A stretch of DNA of 64,000 nt from contig JANDJZ010000139.1 of assembly GCA_027943245.1 (NCBI GenBank), forward strand, positions 35,378 to 99,377. Direction: 5' to 3'. Within the stretch, counting starts at the first letter, position 1, and every line of letters begins with the position of its first letter. Shown here piece by piece: positions 12,670 through 24,288 of the stretch. Source of the DNA: Acanthamoeba sp. SK_2022b (Eukaryota > Discosea > Longamoebia > Acanthamoebidae). Below the pieces are notes generated by a model. The model did no database searches and was not told where the DNA came from. It saw nothing but the letters and a program-made list of their open reading frames with translations. The translations under genes and the position numbers were made by a program.

Positions 12670-13835
12670 ATGGTGTCGATCGAGAGGGTGCGCATTGAGG
12701 ATTTGATCGAGCTGCAGAATGCCAATCTGCACTGCCTGCCGGAGAACTACCAGATGAAGTATTATCTCTACCACGGCCTCTCGTGGCCCTCGCTCTCCTT
12801 CCTTGCCCGCGACTACTCCTCCGGCAAGGTTGTAGGCTATGTCCTTGCCAAGATGTACCTTGCCCCCCCCCCCATTTTCGAATTTTCCGAGATTACTGCC
12901 CACGCGCACTGAGATTTGATTTAAAGCACCGAGCCAACACTTGGTCACTTTGCTCCTCTTCGAGAGTTGAAGAGGAATGAAGCAAGCATTTCTTGTGATT
13001 TGACACGTTACATTTGCCAGGGAGGAGGATCCCGACGATGAGGAGGAACAGCACGGACACATTACCTCGCTGGCGGTGCTGAGCTCGCACCGCAAGCTCG
13101 GTCTGGCCACCAAGCTGATGAAGGCCGCCGGTAGGACGTCCACTGCCCCTTTCCTTTCAGCCACCCTGACGCCCCCCCCCCCACCACCACAAACTGTGTT
13201 GCCAACGCAGAGAGGGCCATGCTGGAGAACTACGACGCCGCCTTCGTCTCCCTGCACGTGCGCGTGAGCAACCGTGCCGCGCTCCACCTCTACACCAACA
13301 CCCTCGGCTTCTCGTACGCGAATCTTTCATGCCCCTCCTCCAACGCAGCCTAGTTGTAGTGAGTAGTGCACTACTCACACACTACACGACACGACACACC
13401 ACTACACGCGACGTGCACGACAGGGTGACGAAGACCGAGGTGGGCTACTACGCGGACAACGAGGACGCCTACGCCATGCAGAAGAGCCTGCGCGAGCCCA
13501 AGAAGGCGAAGAAGGAGGAGAAGGCCTCGATGGCTGCCGCTGGCAAGCGCGTCACCCGGTCGGCCGCCCGCGCAGCCGGCAAGGGACACACCGCCGGCGC
13601 CGCCGCTGCCGCCGCCGCACTCAAGGAGGACAAGAAGGGCGACGAGACGACGACCACGGCGACTGAGGACGAGCAGGCCGAGGCCAAGGAGGAGAAGCCC
13701 GCCGCGGCTGCCGCGGCGACCAAGCCTACCGGCGCAGCCCCTGCCGCCGGAGGAGCGTCCAGCAAGAACGCTGCCAAGAAGCGTAGGAGGCAGAAGCAGA
13801 AGCAGGGCGGAGAAGAGAAGAAGGAAGGCAGTTGA
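12670..13835 (+). CDS. NAA10: N-alpha-acetyltransferase 10, catalytic subunit of NatA
   Basis: GNAT-fold enzyme that, with NAA15, acetylates the N-termini of nascent proteins on ribosomes after Met removal. ATG at 12670. Exons about 12670-12855, 13020-13131, 13211-13312 and 13423-13835. The spliced protein reads [63 protein letters not shown] (acetyl-CoA motif RKLGLA, form R-x-x-G-x-A), [22 protein letters not shown] and [15 protein letters not shown]. These are near-diagnostic of ARD1/NAA10. The C-terminal tail of about 120 residues is unusually long and rich in Lys, Ala and Glu, ending in a basic [10 protein letters not shown] stretch that could contact rRNA or act as a nuclear signal. Stop TGA 13833-13835. 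Confidence 0.95.
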
Positions 13836-14012
13836 GGATGCGCATCAGTTGCGCTACTCTTTTGTACCCCAACAACTCTTCCGCACAGCCACAGCTCACG
13901 CACGGGAATGTAAATACCCAAGGGGCACCTGGCCACACAGGTTGCCCTCGCAAACCTCTTTTGCTGGCTGGTGATTGGTGTTGTGAACATCAGTTCACAA
14001 GACCTTTAACAA

Positions 14013-14084
14013 TCCGCTGTGGTGTAGTCGGTAACATTTATAGTTCTCACCCATGCGCCCCGGGTTCTATTCCCGGCAGCGGAA
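14013..14084 (+). tRNA. tRNA-Glu(CTC), variant copy with B-box and anticodon-stem changes
   Basis: Acceptor arms TCCGCTG/CAGCGGA pair fully and the anticodon loop TTCTCAC gives CTC. Against the two other copies in the window it has G to A in the anticodon stem (breaking a pair with CCAT) and G to T in the T-loop (GGTTCTATTCC instead of GGTTCGATTCC), which damages the conserved B box. A T4 terminator follows. It may be weak or a pseudogene. Confidence 0.8.
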
Positions 14085-14247
14085 TAACCTTTTGTTAGTT
14101 CCCTGTGTTTGCCGACGAGAGAGCAGGTATTTTCACCAGCCGCACAAAAGAGTGTGCAGCACACCACGAGGTTGCACACGCTTGTACCAGCCACCCCGCC
14201 CAGCCTGTTTGTTGCCTAATTAGCTGAATTTCATCTGTATTCAGCGA

Positions 14248-14330
14248 GGGACGGATGGCCGAGCGGTCTAAGGCGACAGTTTAAGGCACTGTTATCTTCG
14301 GATGCGTGGGTTCAAATCCCACTCCGTTCA
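14248..14330 (+). tRNA. tRNA-Leu(AAG)
   Basis: An 83-nt type II tRNA: acceptor GGACGGA/TCCGTTC with one G-T pair, D-arm TGGCCGAGCGGTCTAAGGC, anticodon stem ACAGT/ACTGT around loop TTAAGGC (anticodon AAG), long variable arm, T-arm GGGTTCAAATCCC and a T5 run shortly downstream. Confidence 0.95.
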
Positions 14331-14433
14331 CTCCTTTCTCTTTTTCCCGCCACGCGACCGTGGCACGTTGTATCTCACCACATCCCTCTCAACATGTACG
14401 TTGGGTAAGGTAAAAACATTTTCATGTACATTT

Positions 14434-16120
14434 TCACGCAGCACAATACTTCTTGAGCTCGTATTTGTTCCTGATGAACTCCACCCGATCCTTGCTGCAC
14501 GCCAGAGCAGCAACGGTGAGTGGCGGAGGGGGAGGCGTCTCACAAACATTGAGGTGTGAGTTGCGGGGCGGGAGCGTACAATGTGGATGGCGGGACGTGG
14601 TCGTCGGGCAATCGTGCAGCCCACTCTGCGTTAGCTTTGAGATTGCCCATGTTCTCCATGAACTGCGATGCCACAACAAAACAAACAAACAAATAAGATA
14701 TCAACATAGAAAGAACGAAGAGCGAGGTGATGAGAACGAAAGCGAGAAAGAGACAGCTGGAGGGAGGGAGCACTCGGATCATGGTGTCGTCCCACATGTC
14801 CAGTGTGAGGGACCGAATCTTTGAGGGCGCCCCGTTGAGATGCATCCCGCGATGCACGCCGCTGCACTCGATGCAAATGAAGACTCCCAACGACAGCGAC
14901 GCCCACTCTGGATCTTGGGGTTGTTGTTGGTTGTTGTATGAGTCATTGCCTGAGATTAAATTAAAAGTAAAGATATGTGACACCGCATGCATTGACGTAC
15001 TGGAGGCGCCGCAGTCTGCGCATCGGTTGTTGCCTTCGATGTGCAGGAGCCGTCGCATTTCGGACTTGCCGCCCTCCACTGCCGCTTCAATCTCTCCCGC
15101 TTCGTTGTTCTGCCACGGATACATTTGTTTCTCCATTATTTTTTTCCCCAAAAATGCAACTCGACAGGTAAATAAATAAATAAATATATAAATAAATAAA
15201 AAACTCCTATCCTAGGTAAATAATTTATAAAATAAATTTACCTGGAGGGCGTATTGGATGGAAGTCTGGCGGTCGGCGAGTGTGTTCTTGAGGAGGAGGT
15301 CCATCATCCTCTGCTTGAGCGCGTTGATCACTGTGATCCAGTTGTCCTTCTCTTGGCTCGTTTCCGCCGCGAAGACATAGTTTCGGTTCACTGCGCCGCC
15401 GAGTTGTGTAAATCACTCGCGCATGGGCACGCCATCACTTCGGGGTGGGAGGGGGCGGGAGAAGGGCAGGGCAGTACTGGCGATGACTTCGAAACAGGCG
15501 CTCTTGTTTGACGACGACGACGACGACGAGGCCTTCTTGTCGTTGTTGCTGCTGGTGGAGGAGCCCAGCGATGCGTGGGGGTCGTCCTTGCCGCGGCCCA
15601 GCAACAGCGAGCCCTTCAGGTTCGACAGCGACGTCGACCGCCCGAGCGACTTGCTCCCGATCGAGCTCCCGCCACTGCCGCTGCTCGACGCCACTGCGAT
15701 CACCACCACCACCACCACCACCACCACCACCACCACCACCACCACCACCACCACCACCACCACCACCACCACCACCACCACATCAATGCGCCTTCCCTCG
15801 GTGTTGTGTTGTGTTGAGTTGTGCGGGCGGCTACCTTCCTGGGTAGCTCCATGTTCATCGCTCCCCTGAATCTCGTAGCTGCGGATGCCCGACATCACCA
15901 TGTTCACGTTGCCCAGCTCCTCGCCGGTCAAGAACTGACCCCCCCCCCAAACACGCCCACGCGACGCGTCACACACGGCGCCTCATGCCCCCCTCCCTCC
16001 CTCCGCCGGCGCACAGCTCGGGGGAGGAGGGGCGAGTCGTGATGGGGGGGGGGTCACCTTTTGTCGAGACGAGTAGTAGTAGAGGCAGCCGTCGTCCTTC
16101 AACACCACCCACATGTCCTT

Positions 16121-16188
<68 letters not shown>

Positions 16189-18181
16189 TGAGCATGAATG
16201 CACGGAGAGTGCTGTGCGGTTGCGGGCCAGGGCACCTTCCAGGCCTTCCTGCCCAGCTTCCAGATCTTGGCGTTCTCCTCTCGCATCTGCAACGAGCCAG
16301 CCTTGAGCACGCTTTCGTCCTCGTCCTCCTCGTCGCCGAGCGGCACCGCCGTCGAGGCTGCATTTTCCATTAATGGTTAACATTTTAACCAACCAATTAG
16401 TCAACCAACCAATCAGCCAACAGGAAATGGGCGGTAATTACCAGAAAGCGGCCGGGACGGCTTGGGCGAAGAGGCGGCGGCGGCGGCGGCCTCGATCGCG
16501 ATTTCGCTGCCCGAGCCTGAACCCGACCGGCTCCAGCTCTTGCGCAGGTCGCCGGGCGAGATGACCCTCCCGGGCATGAGCGAGGCGTGCCTCGCCCGCT
16601 TCTGCTCCTTGGCCTCCCTCGTGACGGCGCTGCCGCTGCCGCCGCGCTCGAACGACGAGCGCTTGGACAGGGACAGGCTCTTGCGCTTGGACCGCGTCGT
16701 CATCGCCGCGCCTTCGCTCTTTGCCGTTGTATCGTCCGCCTGATCCTGCGACGACTGTTGTTGTTGCTGTGGCTCGCTGCTGGTGGTGACGGTGGCAGCG
16801 GCGGCGGCGGCGATCGCCTTGGCCTCCTTCTTCTCCTTGCTGCTTCGGCGCTTGAGGCTGCTCTTCTTCTCCTTCTTCTCCTTCTTCTCCGCCTTGGCGC
16901 TCTTCTTCTGCCTCTTCTTCTCCATCTTGTCGAGGTCGTGCCGCATATCCTGAATGTTCGTCTCCGATTCCTCGAGCAGCGCCAAGAACTCGTCCATCAG
17001 GGCATCGCCGCCTCCGGAGGCGTCCTTGTCTGCTTTGCCCTTCTTGGCGGTCTTCTCCTTCTCCTTGGCTGTTCGCTTTTTCTCCTTTTCTTTCTCCTTT
17101 TCTTTCTTTTTCTTGGCCTTTTTCTCTTTGGCGCTTTCGCTCTCGCTGGCCTTGGTCGAGTTGGTCAGCTGGCGTCGGCTGCTCTTCTTCAGCCCGGAGC
17201 CGCCGCCGCTCCCGACCTTGCCTTCGTTCTTTTCTTCGCTTTCTTCTGTCGCCTCGAAGCTGTCGTCTTCGCTCTTCTTGCGATGGTCGATCTCCACCTT
17301 CATTTTCTCCATGATCGTCTTCTTTCGCACTTTCTCCTTCATCTCGCGCTTGAGCTTCGTTTCCTCGTCTTGACCGCGTGTCTCCCTGGCCAGCGTGCGC
17401 TGCGACAGGCCGATCTCCAGCAGCATCTGTTCGCGGTTCACCACTTCCTGCATTCCCACAACGCAAATAAGAAAACAATTACGATTTATATTATAAACAA
17501 ATAAACATAAAATAATAGAAGCGCCACCAACCTCTTCGTGTTGAATGGAGCGCAGGCGAGCCTCGTCGATGTCGGCCTGCATGGACTGCACCCAGCCCTG
17601 CCCCTCGGCCGCATCCTCGCACAGGAAGTAATACGTGCGCTCCCACGACACCACCTGGCCGTCATCACCAATCACCACGCGACGTGTCACTCTGCCGTGC
17701 AATTGGATCGAGTTGGTTGGGTTGGGTGTGCACCTGGAAGGCGTAGAGCTCCTCCTGATTCTGGGGGTGTTGGGCACGGAGGTCGGCAATCACCTGCGCG
17801 AAGTCGGGGTCTTGTCGGGCCTCCTCCGACGACACCTGCTTGACGCTGCACAACAGCAGATCGATCGCGCCCAACAACTTGAGCTGCGACCCGCCCGAGT
17901 CACACGCGCGCCAGCTTTGGGTCAGGCCATCCACGGACACAATCGTTGTGCTCGCGGGGGGGGGGAGATCTCACAGGTTCGGTGTTGGCGTAGTGGTAGA
18001 GCACGCCGTTGTTGAGGACAAACCACAGATAGCGCCACTGCTGTTGTTGCTCTGGCTGGCCCTCTTTCGGCGACTCGTCTTCGGCGTTGGCCTTGGTGAA
18101 GGTGTCGTTCCTCCGCTCGAGGAAGTAGCAGTGCCCGTGCGAGCGTCTGAGTGAGCGCGAGAACGTGAAGTGACCAGCCAT
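14434..18181 (-). CDS. PH / coiled-coil / PH / ArfGAP domain protein
   Basis: Predicted GTPase-activating protein for Arf with phosphoinositide binding. The start I chose (MAGHFTFSRSLRR, 18179-18181) follows an in-frame stop. First PH-like region: QWRYLWFVLNNGVLYHYANTE, later SWERTYYFLCEDAAEGQGWVQSM. Next come about 330 residues of Lys/Glu-rich coiled coil and low complexity (EKEKEKEKKR, poly-Ala, poly-Gln). Second PH: LKAGSLQM, then MWVVLKDDGCLYYYSSRQK and, after a Ser-rich insert, NYVFAAETSQEKDNWITVINAL. The C-terminal ArfGAP zinc finger is CADCG, then FICIECSGVHRGMH (C-x2-C-x16-C-x2-C), with the catalytic Arg in the HRG stretch. It closes with the helix FIRNKYELKKY and stop at 14434. Order and finger are firm, individual exon limits less so. 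A further 5' exon at about 18313-18388 is possible. Confidence 0.8.
15694..15780 (+). repeat. (CAC)n trinucleotide tract
   Basis: About 28 CAC/CCA units inside the ArfGAP gene. On the coding strand it is (GTG)n. Read through, it would encode poly-Val, so it is most likely intronic. Confidence 0.9.
16123..16187 (+). repeat. (GT)n microsatellite in ArfGAP intron
   Basis: Sense strand of the gene is (CA)n; it lies inside the second PH coding region between two exons. Confidence 0.95.
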
Positions 18182-18776
18182 ACGTGCGTGTCCATGTCAC
18201 GGGCACCCCATTAGCCGAGGTTACGGCGGGTGTACGCGAGGCAAAACTTTAATATAACAACTAAAAAAGAATGCTGTGCTGATGGTGGGGGGAGTGCGCA
18301 CTTGATCTTACGGCTGCCCATTGAGAAGGACATAGTACGTACGCTCAGCCTTTTCGCGTCCCAGCTCATCTTCAACCCATCTAGGAAGAAATAAAAAACA
18401 CGAATAAAAAAACAAAATAAAAAGGAACAATATCCACAAAAATTAGTTATATGCTTTTTTTCTGTTGGGCGCTGTGCTAAAAACAATAAAATGAAGGGGG
18501 GGGACAAAGAACGAAGACAAAGGCATGGTCTACCGTGGAGGGGACGAGGCGCGTGGGGCTTCAGGCCCAGCACCGTGGGGCGACGCGGGACGACGGTGGA
18601 CATGACCCCCGGCCGACAACTGGGTGCCTGTGCTTGTCGTCAGTGGCCCTGTTGTGATGGTAAATGGCGAAAAGGGCTCAGCACGGAGCTAATTTCCGTC
18701 CCTCGGACACGATTGGCCCAAAACAACACCCAGCCCGAGTTCTTGAAATATAGCAGTTAAGGCAACCAAAACGTTA

Positions 18777-18848
18777 TTCCGCTGCCGGGAATCGAACCCG
18801 GGGCGCATGGGTGAGAACCATAAATGTTACCGACTACACCACAGCGGA
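18777..18848 (-). tRNA. tRNA-Glu(CTC)
   Basis: Intact 72-nt copy on the minus strand: acceptor TCCGCTG/CAGCGGA, anticodon loop TTCTCAC, B box GGTTCGATTCC, T4 run just downstream. Body identical to the copy at 29881. Confidence 0.96.
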
Positions 18849-20110
18849 TAGGCTGGCAGACGTAAAAGCATTTCTTACAATAGATATATCTCTTCCCTTA
18901 ACGGCCAGATCATCTATTGTAACTTGGGCAGTGAGTGAAGTGGCCAGCGCTCCCTCCGCAGCAAGGCTCTTGAGTCGGGGGGCAATCCGCCAACACCATG
19001 TGCCTACAGCAGAGCTGGGTTGATGAGAACGCATAGGAATTGAGTGTGCAGTTCACTTTCCAGGTGGCCCAGCTAGGCGGTTCGGTCTTTAGAAGGGGAA
19101 AAGCAATGTGTTGCTGCCGATGACGTCGCGCCACGTTCTATTCTTAATTGAAAAACGTACGAACAGTGAGTAACGCCAGGAGGTTGGCGACTTCACTCGC
19201 TTTCCCACCAACTCGACGATAGACGAGAGCTGGCTCTCAACCTTAAGTCGGTTTTTCCTCCAATTTTCGCCCAATCCTAACCGCACCCACTTATGGCGCA
19301 CAAGCTTAATTAGTTCCACCGCAGCAAATTGTCACCTTTGAATTCGATTGGCCAGGACGATGATCCCACCAGTGGGCAGATCGAGATCCATGGGGCTGCT
19401 CGGACCGGATATCTCAAAGAGTGAAAACCATCACAACTCCTGGACCAGTGGCGTGGAGTTCTGGCCCCAACCAGAAAGCCTTGGAAATTCGAACCCCACT
19501 TTGCGCGAAGGCGGGGCATGTGGGCGCACACCTGACAGGGCGACTCACGCTTGTGGCGCAACTGACGTGCAGAGAAGGCCCAGCGCGTGTGGCGATCGTG
19601 GGGGGACCGACCAGATAAGTTCACTCGCTAAAGGCCAGTTGGTTCTATTCATTTATTCCACTCTCACTCCTGGTCCCTCTACTCCACCTTCCCGCAGCAG
19701 CCAGCGCGACCTCCACCTTCTGTGACCACAGCGCCAATTCGCAAGTGGTTGGCCACACAAAATACCCACTCTTTAAAGGAGCCCTGGACTACACATCTTG
19801 GCCAGCACACGGACACACTCACTCTTGTCCCAATCACATACTTCACACGGAACACGACGTTCTTTAATCCAGGCCATCATCCATCGCAAGAGGGTAGATC
19901 ATTCCTAGCACACTCACACAAATACACAAAGCGAGAGGTAACTTCACCCCCACGTTTCAACTCGCAGTCGCCCGTCGTGAAGTCGTCTCTCAACCAGTGC
20001 CCTCAACTCCGCCCGCCCGGCTTCTCATCTTCGCTTCTCTCTTTTTGGATCTTTGTCAGACCTGTGCTCCTACGACTTCTCCCGCCTCTCTTCCTCTCCT
20101 CTTCGCTTCG
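18849..20110. other. Intergenic region upstream of the homeobox gene
   Basis: About 1.26 kb with no frame I can support. Overlapping frames near 19310-19725 occur on both strands and lack a bias favouring either. It likely contains the homeobox promoter and 5' leader. Confidence 0.5.
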
Positions 20111-22311
20111 ATGAGCGACTTCTCCGCCCTACCCCTTCCTCACTCCCCTGCCCACAGCCATTCTCCTGACGCAGCCCTCCCGGCCGCTGATTGCGCCGAG
20201 GTACGCGCAAACCCTCCCCTCGAAGTGCGGCAATTCCGCTCGTATTGCCGGTCCCGGGCCAGGCGAGCATTGAGGTTGACATGTGTTGTCAGCTCAGTGA
20301 GGTCGCGGTCGCCCCAACTGCCCCCCAGTGGACTCACGGCCCCTCCCTTTCTCGCTCTATGCAGGCGCACGCGGCCGAGACGACGGCCGACAATACCCGC
20401 CGACGCCTCTCGGTTGACTTCCTGCTCAACAACGATGGTCTCAACCTAGCTGCAGCTGCCGCCGCCGCCGCGTCATCCGCGGCTGTTGCCGATCCGACCG
20501 ACTCCGATGACACCGGCCCCGCGGTGGGCAGCACTGCCTCGGCCTCGCCGTCGACCAACACTTCGCCCAGGTCGTCGGGCTCGGCCCACGCCACGCGCCG
20601 CTGCGCCGACGTCCTCGCGGGCGCCACTCAGCAGCTGCCGCCCCTCTCCTCGCTCCTCTCGTCGTCCGCACCGGTCGCCACCACCGCCTCCGCCGCCTCG
20701 GCCCAGCAACGTGCGGTCCACCAGCACCACCACCGGCGGCGATCCTGGTCGACCGGCGGCGTAGTGCGGCCGTCGGCCTACATCCCGCCTCCCATGCCTC
20801 CCCAGAGGCAGGGCAGTGCCTGGGGTGGCGCCAACCCGCCTGAGAGGCGACCGGTCGTGACCCTGGCCACCAGTGGCCCGCTCGCCCGTGGCCCGCCCTC
20901 CGCCGGCGCCCAGGCCCCGTCCCGCTCGCCCTTTTTCCTGCCCATCACCGCCCTGCCTGTGGTGATCGACATTGACCGCGACCTCGAAGCCGCCGAGCTC
21001 CAGCACCTCCAGCGTCAGCGCCAGCAGCAGCTCCACCAGTTCCAGCGCCAGCGGCGCCCCCAGCAACAACAGCAGTTGGCGATGGCGATGATGCAGAAGC
21101 GCAAGTTCGACCGTCTCTCCGAGCTCGACCAGGACGAGGAGGAGGTGGCCCGCATGCTCGCTGACCCCAACCGCTGGGGCGTCACCCCGCGCGACCCTGT
21201 GGCGACCCACAACGTCCAGCGGCAGTCGGCGTTCCCCTCAACGAGGAGGGACGGGATGGTGGTGGCCGAGGCCGAGACCGTCATGAGCCCCGCCGAAGAC
21301 GCCCGACGCATGCAGCAGCACTCGAAGCGTCGCCGGCACAGCGCCGCGCCCACGCTCGTGGCCGAGGCCCAGCGCCTGTTCTCGTCCCACCTGGCCGCCA
21401 CGCCCATCCTGCCCGCCAGCGAGGCCAAGGAACTGGCCGCTGCCAAGTACGGCTCCAGCGCCAACGCCAGCTCCAGCGCCACGACCGGAGCCGTAGCCCC
21501 TGCTCCTGCCCCGGCCGAAGCGGGCGACGCCATGGACGAGGCGCCTACCGTTCCGCAGACGACCCCGGTCGACAAAAATGCGGAAGTAATCACCAATCAC
21601 GACCAAGGCACCGTCGCAAACTGCAACGAGGACAGCAACATGACGACGGCGATAGCGCCGACGTATCGCAAGGCAGAGGCGTTCCAGTTCAGTCCCGACC
21701 AGCAGGACCTCCTCCTGCAGGTGCTCGAGCGAACGCAGCAGAAGGAGGCCCAACGCGGCAGCGAAGCGGGACGCGACCAGCCGAGTGACCGTGGCGACAG
21801 CAGCGGCAGTGGCTCGTCGACCGGCTCGTCGTCCGGCGACGAGGGCGGCGCCAACGAAGAGGACGAGGACGAGATCGGGCGCCTGCAGCGCATGGCCAAG
21901 AAGCGCAAGCGAGTCAACGCCCAGCAGCTGGCCGTGCTCGAGGAGTACTTCGCGGTAGACCCCATGCCCAACACGCTCGTCAAGATCAAGCTGGCCGAGA
22001 CGCTGGGCATGTCGCCCAAGCGCGTCCAGATCTGGTTCCAGAACAAGAGGGCCCGCCTAAAGAAGGGCGAGCAGAAGAAGATGCAGGAGTCGAGCCAGCA
22101 GAGGAACGCGGCCTCGCGCCAGCTGCTGGGCTACCACAACCTCATGATCGACGACAACGGCCACGTCGTGTTCAAGGACGCCCCCGGCGACAGCGGCACT
22201 GGCGGTTCGCAGGAATCTGCTCCGGCAGCGACGGCAGAAACGCAGGACCAGCAACACCAGCAGTTCGTGGCCATCAAGCCCCAGCCCACGACCACCGCTT
22301 CGGCGATGTGA
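20111..22311 (+). CDS. Homeodomain transcription factor
   Basis: Two exons: 20111-20200 (MSDFSALPLPHS...CAE) and 20365-22311, joined by a GTACGC...TATGCAG intron; product about 678 residues. I prefer this start to the downstream ATG at 20191, which lies at the donor and would read through the intron. A long Ala/Ser/Gln/Pro-rich N-terminal region precedes the homeodomain at roughly residues 541-600: KKRKRVNAQQLAVLEEYF, MPNTLVKIKLAETLGM, then SPKRVQIWFQNKRARLKKGE. The recognition helix has the invariant W-F-Q-N-x-R, with Gln at position 50 of the fold. An acidic Ser/Gly stretch just before it resembles an activation segment. The C-terminal tail is Gln/Thr-rich. Expected to be nuclear; target genes unknown. 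A possible AATAAA lies 50 bp after the stop. Confidence 0.92.
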
Positions 22312-22360
22312 GTGACCCCCTTGTATCATTAACAATACTCTCCCAACAAGAGGTTATCCC

Positions 22361-22366
22361 AATAAA
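22361..22366 (+). promoter_or_regulatory. Candidate polyadenylation signal of the homeobox gene
   Basis: AATAAA 50 bp after the TGA and about 50 bp before the end of the convergent Rac-encoding gene. Confidence 0.4.
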
Positions 22367-22415
22367 TTCTTGAAAAATACAATCGGTCCAATTAAAACGT
22401 ACAAGCAACCCTTGC

Positions 22416-24191
22416 TTAGCTCAGAAGACAGCCACCCCTGCTTTGTACGGGGGCGGGGGTGCCGCGGATTGCGGCCTTGATGCACTCGTCGAAGAGGAGC
22501 TTGAGATTTTGCTGCTCGAGCGACGAATACGAGATGAAGCCCGCCGCGCCCAGCTCTCGCGCCAGGTTGATCCCCTGCCCCAACACACAAATGCACGTGA
22601 TTGGATGATTGCACAGGCCAATCAAAAAATAAAATAAAATCAAGAATAAGCAAAGGTTATCCGTTTAAAAAAGTGTAGAGATGCACCTCTTGGTGGGTGA
22701 CCGGCGGCATCCTCTGTTCGGCCAGCCTCTTGAGAACGGTTCTGCTGTTGTCTGTGTCGCCCGACAGCAAGTCGAGCTTGGTCCCGGCAATAATGAACGG
22801 GGTGCCGGGGCAATGGTGCGTGATCTCGGGCACCCACTGTCCACCACATCCACAAAAAATGAGACAAAAAAAATTATTGAATACTTGATAGATAAAAAAA
22901 ATTATAATTACACTCACCTTGGACTTGACGTTTTCAAACGAAGCTCTGTTTACGAGACTGAAGCACACAAGGAACACGTCCGTTTGCGGATAGCTGAGAG
23001 GCCTCAACCTGTCGTAATCCTGTCCCGAATAAATGCAACCGCGTGAGCCAGTCTGGCAGTGCACCTCCCCGTGTGCGCAGAAAAGCAGAGAGAAAGCCGC
23101 ACCTCGGGCCCCGCCGTGTCCCACAGCCCCAAGTTGATGGGGACCCCGTGCACCATGATGTTGGCAGAGTAGTTGTCTGGGAGAGCCATCGCCACCGCCA
23201 GGTCAGACAAGTCAGGGGCGTACAAACGAGGAAAAATCAAAGCAATCCGCAGCGGCGCGGTGATACCGAACACGGTCGGGATGTACTCGCCGGGGAACGC
23301 ATTCGTGGTGTAGGTGATCATGGTGCAGGTCTTGCCCACGGCGCCGTCGCCCTGTTGCAAGCCGTCGTTCGTTGGTGAGATGATGCGGAGGACCGCCCAC
23401 CTCTCATCGCGTGGGTGGGTGGGCCGTACAACGACTACGAGCTTGATGTTGACCATGGCGCCTCCGGTCTGCTTGTAGGCGAAGAGAGACCCAGTGAGCA
23501 TGCTCCTGCGCGCGTGCTTCTCGTAGTCGGCCCGCACGTTGCCGAGCTTCTCCTTGAGGTCTCTCCTTTCCTGTTTGTGCGGTCGCGCAGAGAACAGCAA
23601 GCGTGTCGACACGCTCAGCTCGCTCACAGCGCGCAAAACATGCACACGCACGCGCACGCACGCATCGGCAAAGCAGGAGGTGGAGGAGTCCACACGTACG
23701 TGAGCCTCCTCGACCAGTACACGGCGCACGCCTCCGGGCACGTCGCGGAACTGGTGCCAGTTCCTCCAGGCCATCTCGGGAAGCGATCGTAGGGCGTCTT
23801 CCCACAGGCTGTTCTCCAGCGTGATCATCATGTTCCACCTGATGGTTTTTAAAATAACAAAAATAAAATAAATTAAAAAACAATCAACCCACAATCTCAG
23901 AGAAAAATAAAATCAAATTAAATTAAAAATCAAGTCAATAACGCTTGAGGAAAACTCATACCTTCTACAGGCGCAAGCAGCCTGACACAGGGCGATGACG
24001 TCGTTGCGGAGATAGGAGAAGATCAGGAGCAGCACTTCGTCGGGAACCAGCGCTTCCAGATCGGGACCGGATTGGGCTTGCTTGGCCTTCTTGCCTCCCT
24101 TGGCCTTCTTTCCGGTGGCCACCTCCGGCTGCGGCACCACCACTGGCAGTGCCCACAAAAAGGCCCATCAGTCCTGCGTGCCTACATGCGC

Positions 24192-24288
<97 letters not shown>

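Noticed and set aside
15413..15976. Poly-Val protein of 187 codons
   Set aside because: The Val run is a (GTG)n tract that appears to be an intron between PH-domain exons of the ArfGAP gene.
19310..19725. Overlapping frames on both strands upstream of the homeobox gene
   Set aside because: No bias, motif or splice signal distinguishes either strand.
20191..20364. ATG at 20191 as start of the homeobox protein
   Set aside because: It overlaps a good splice donor at 20201; the spliced ATG at 20111 gives canonical junctions and a shorter, better N-terminus.
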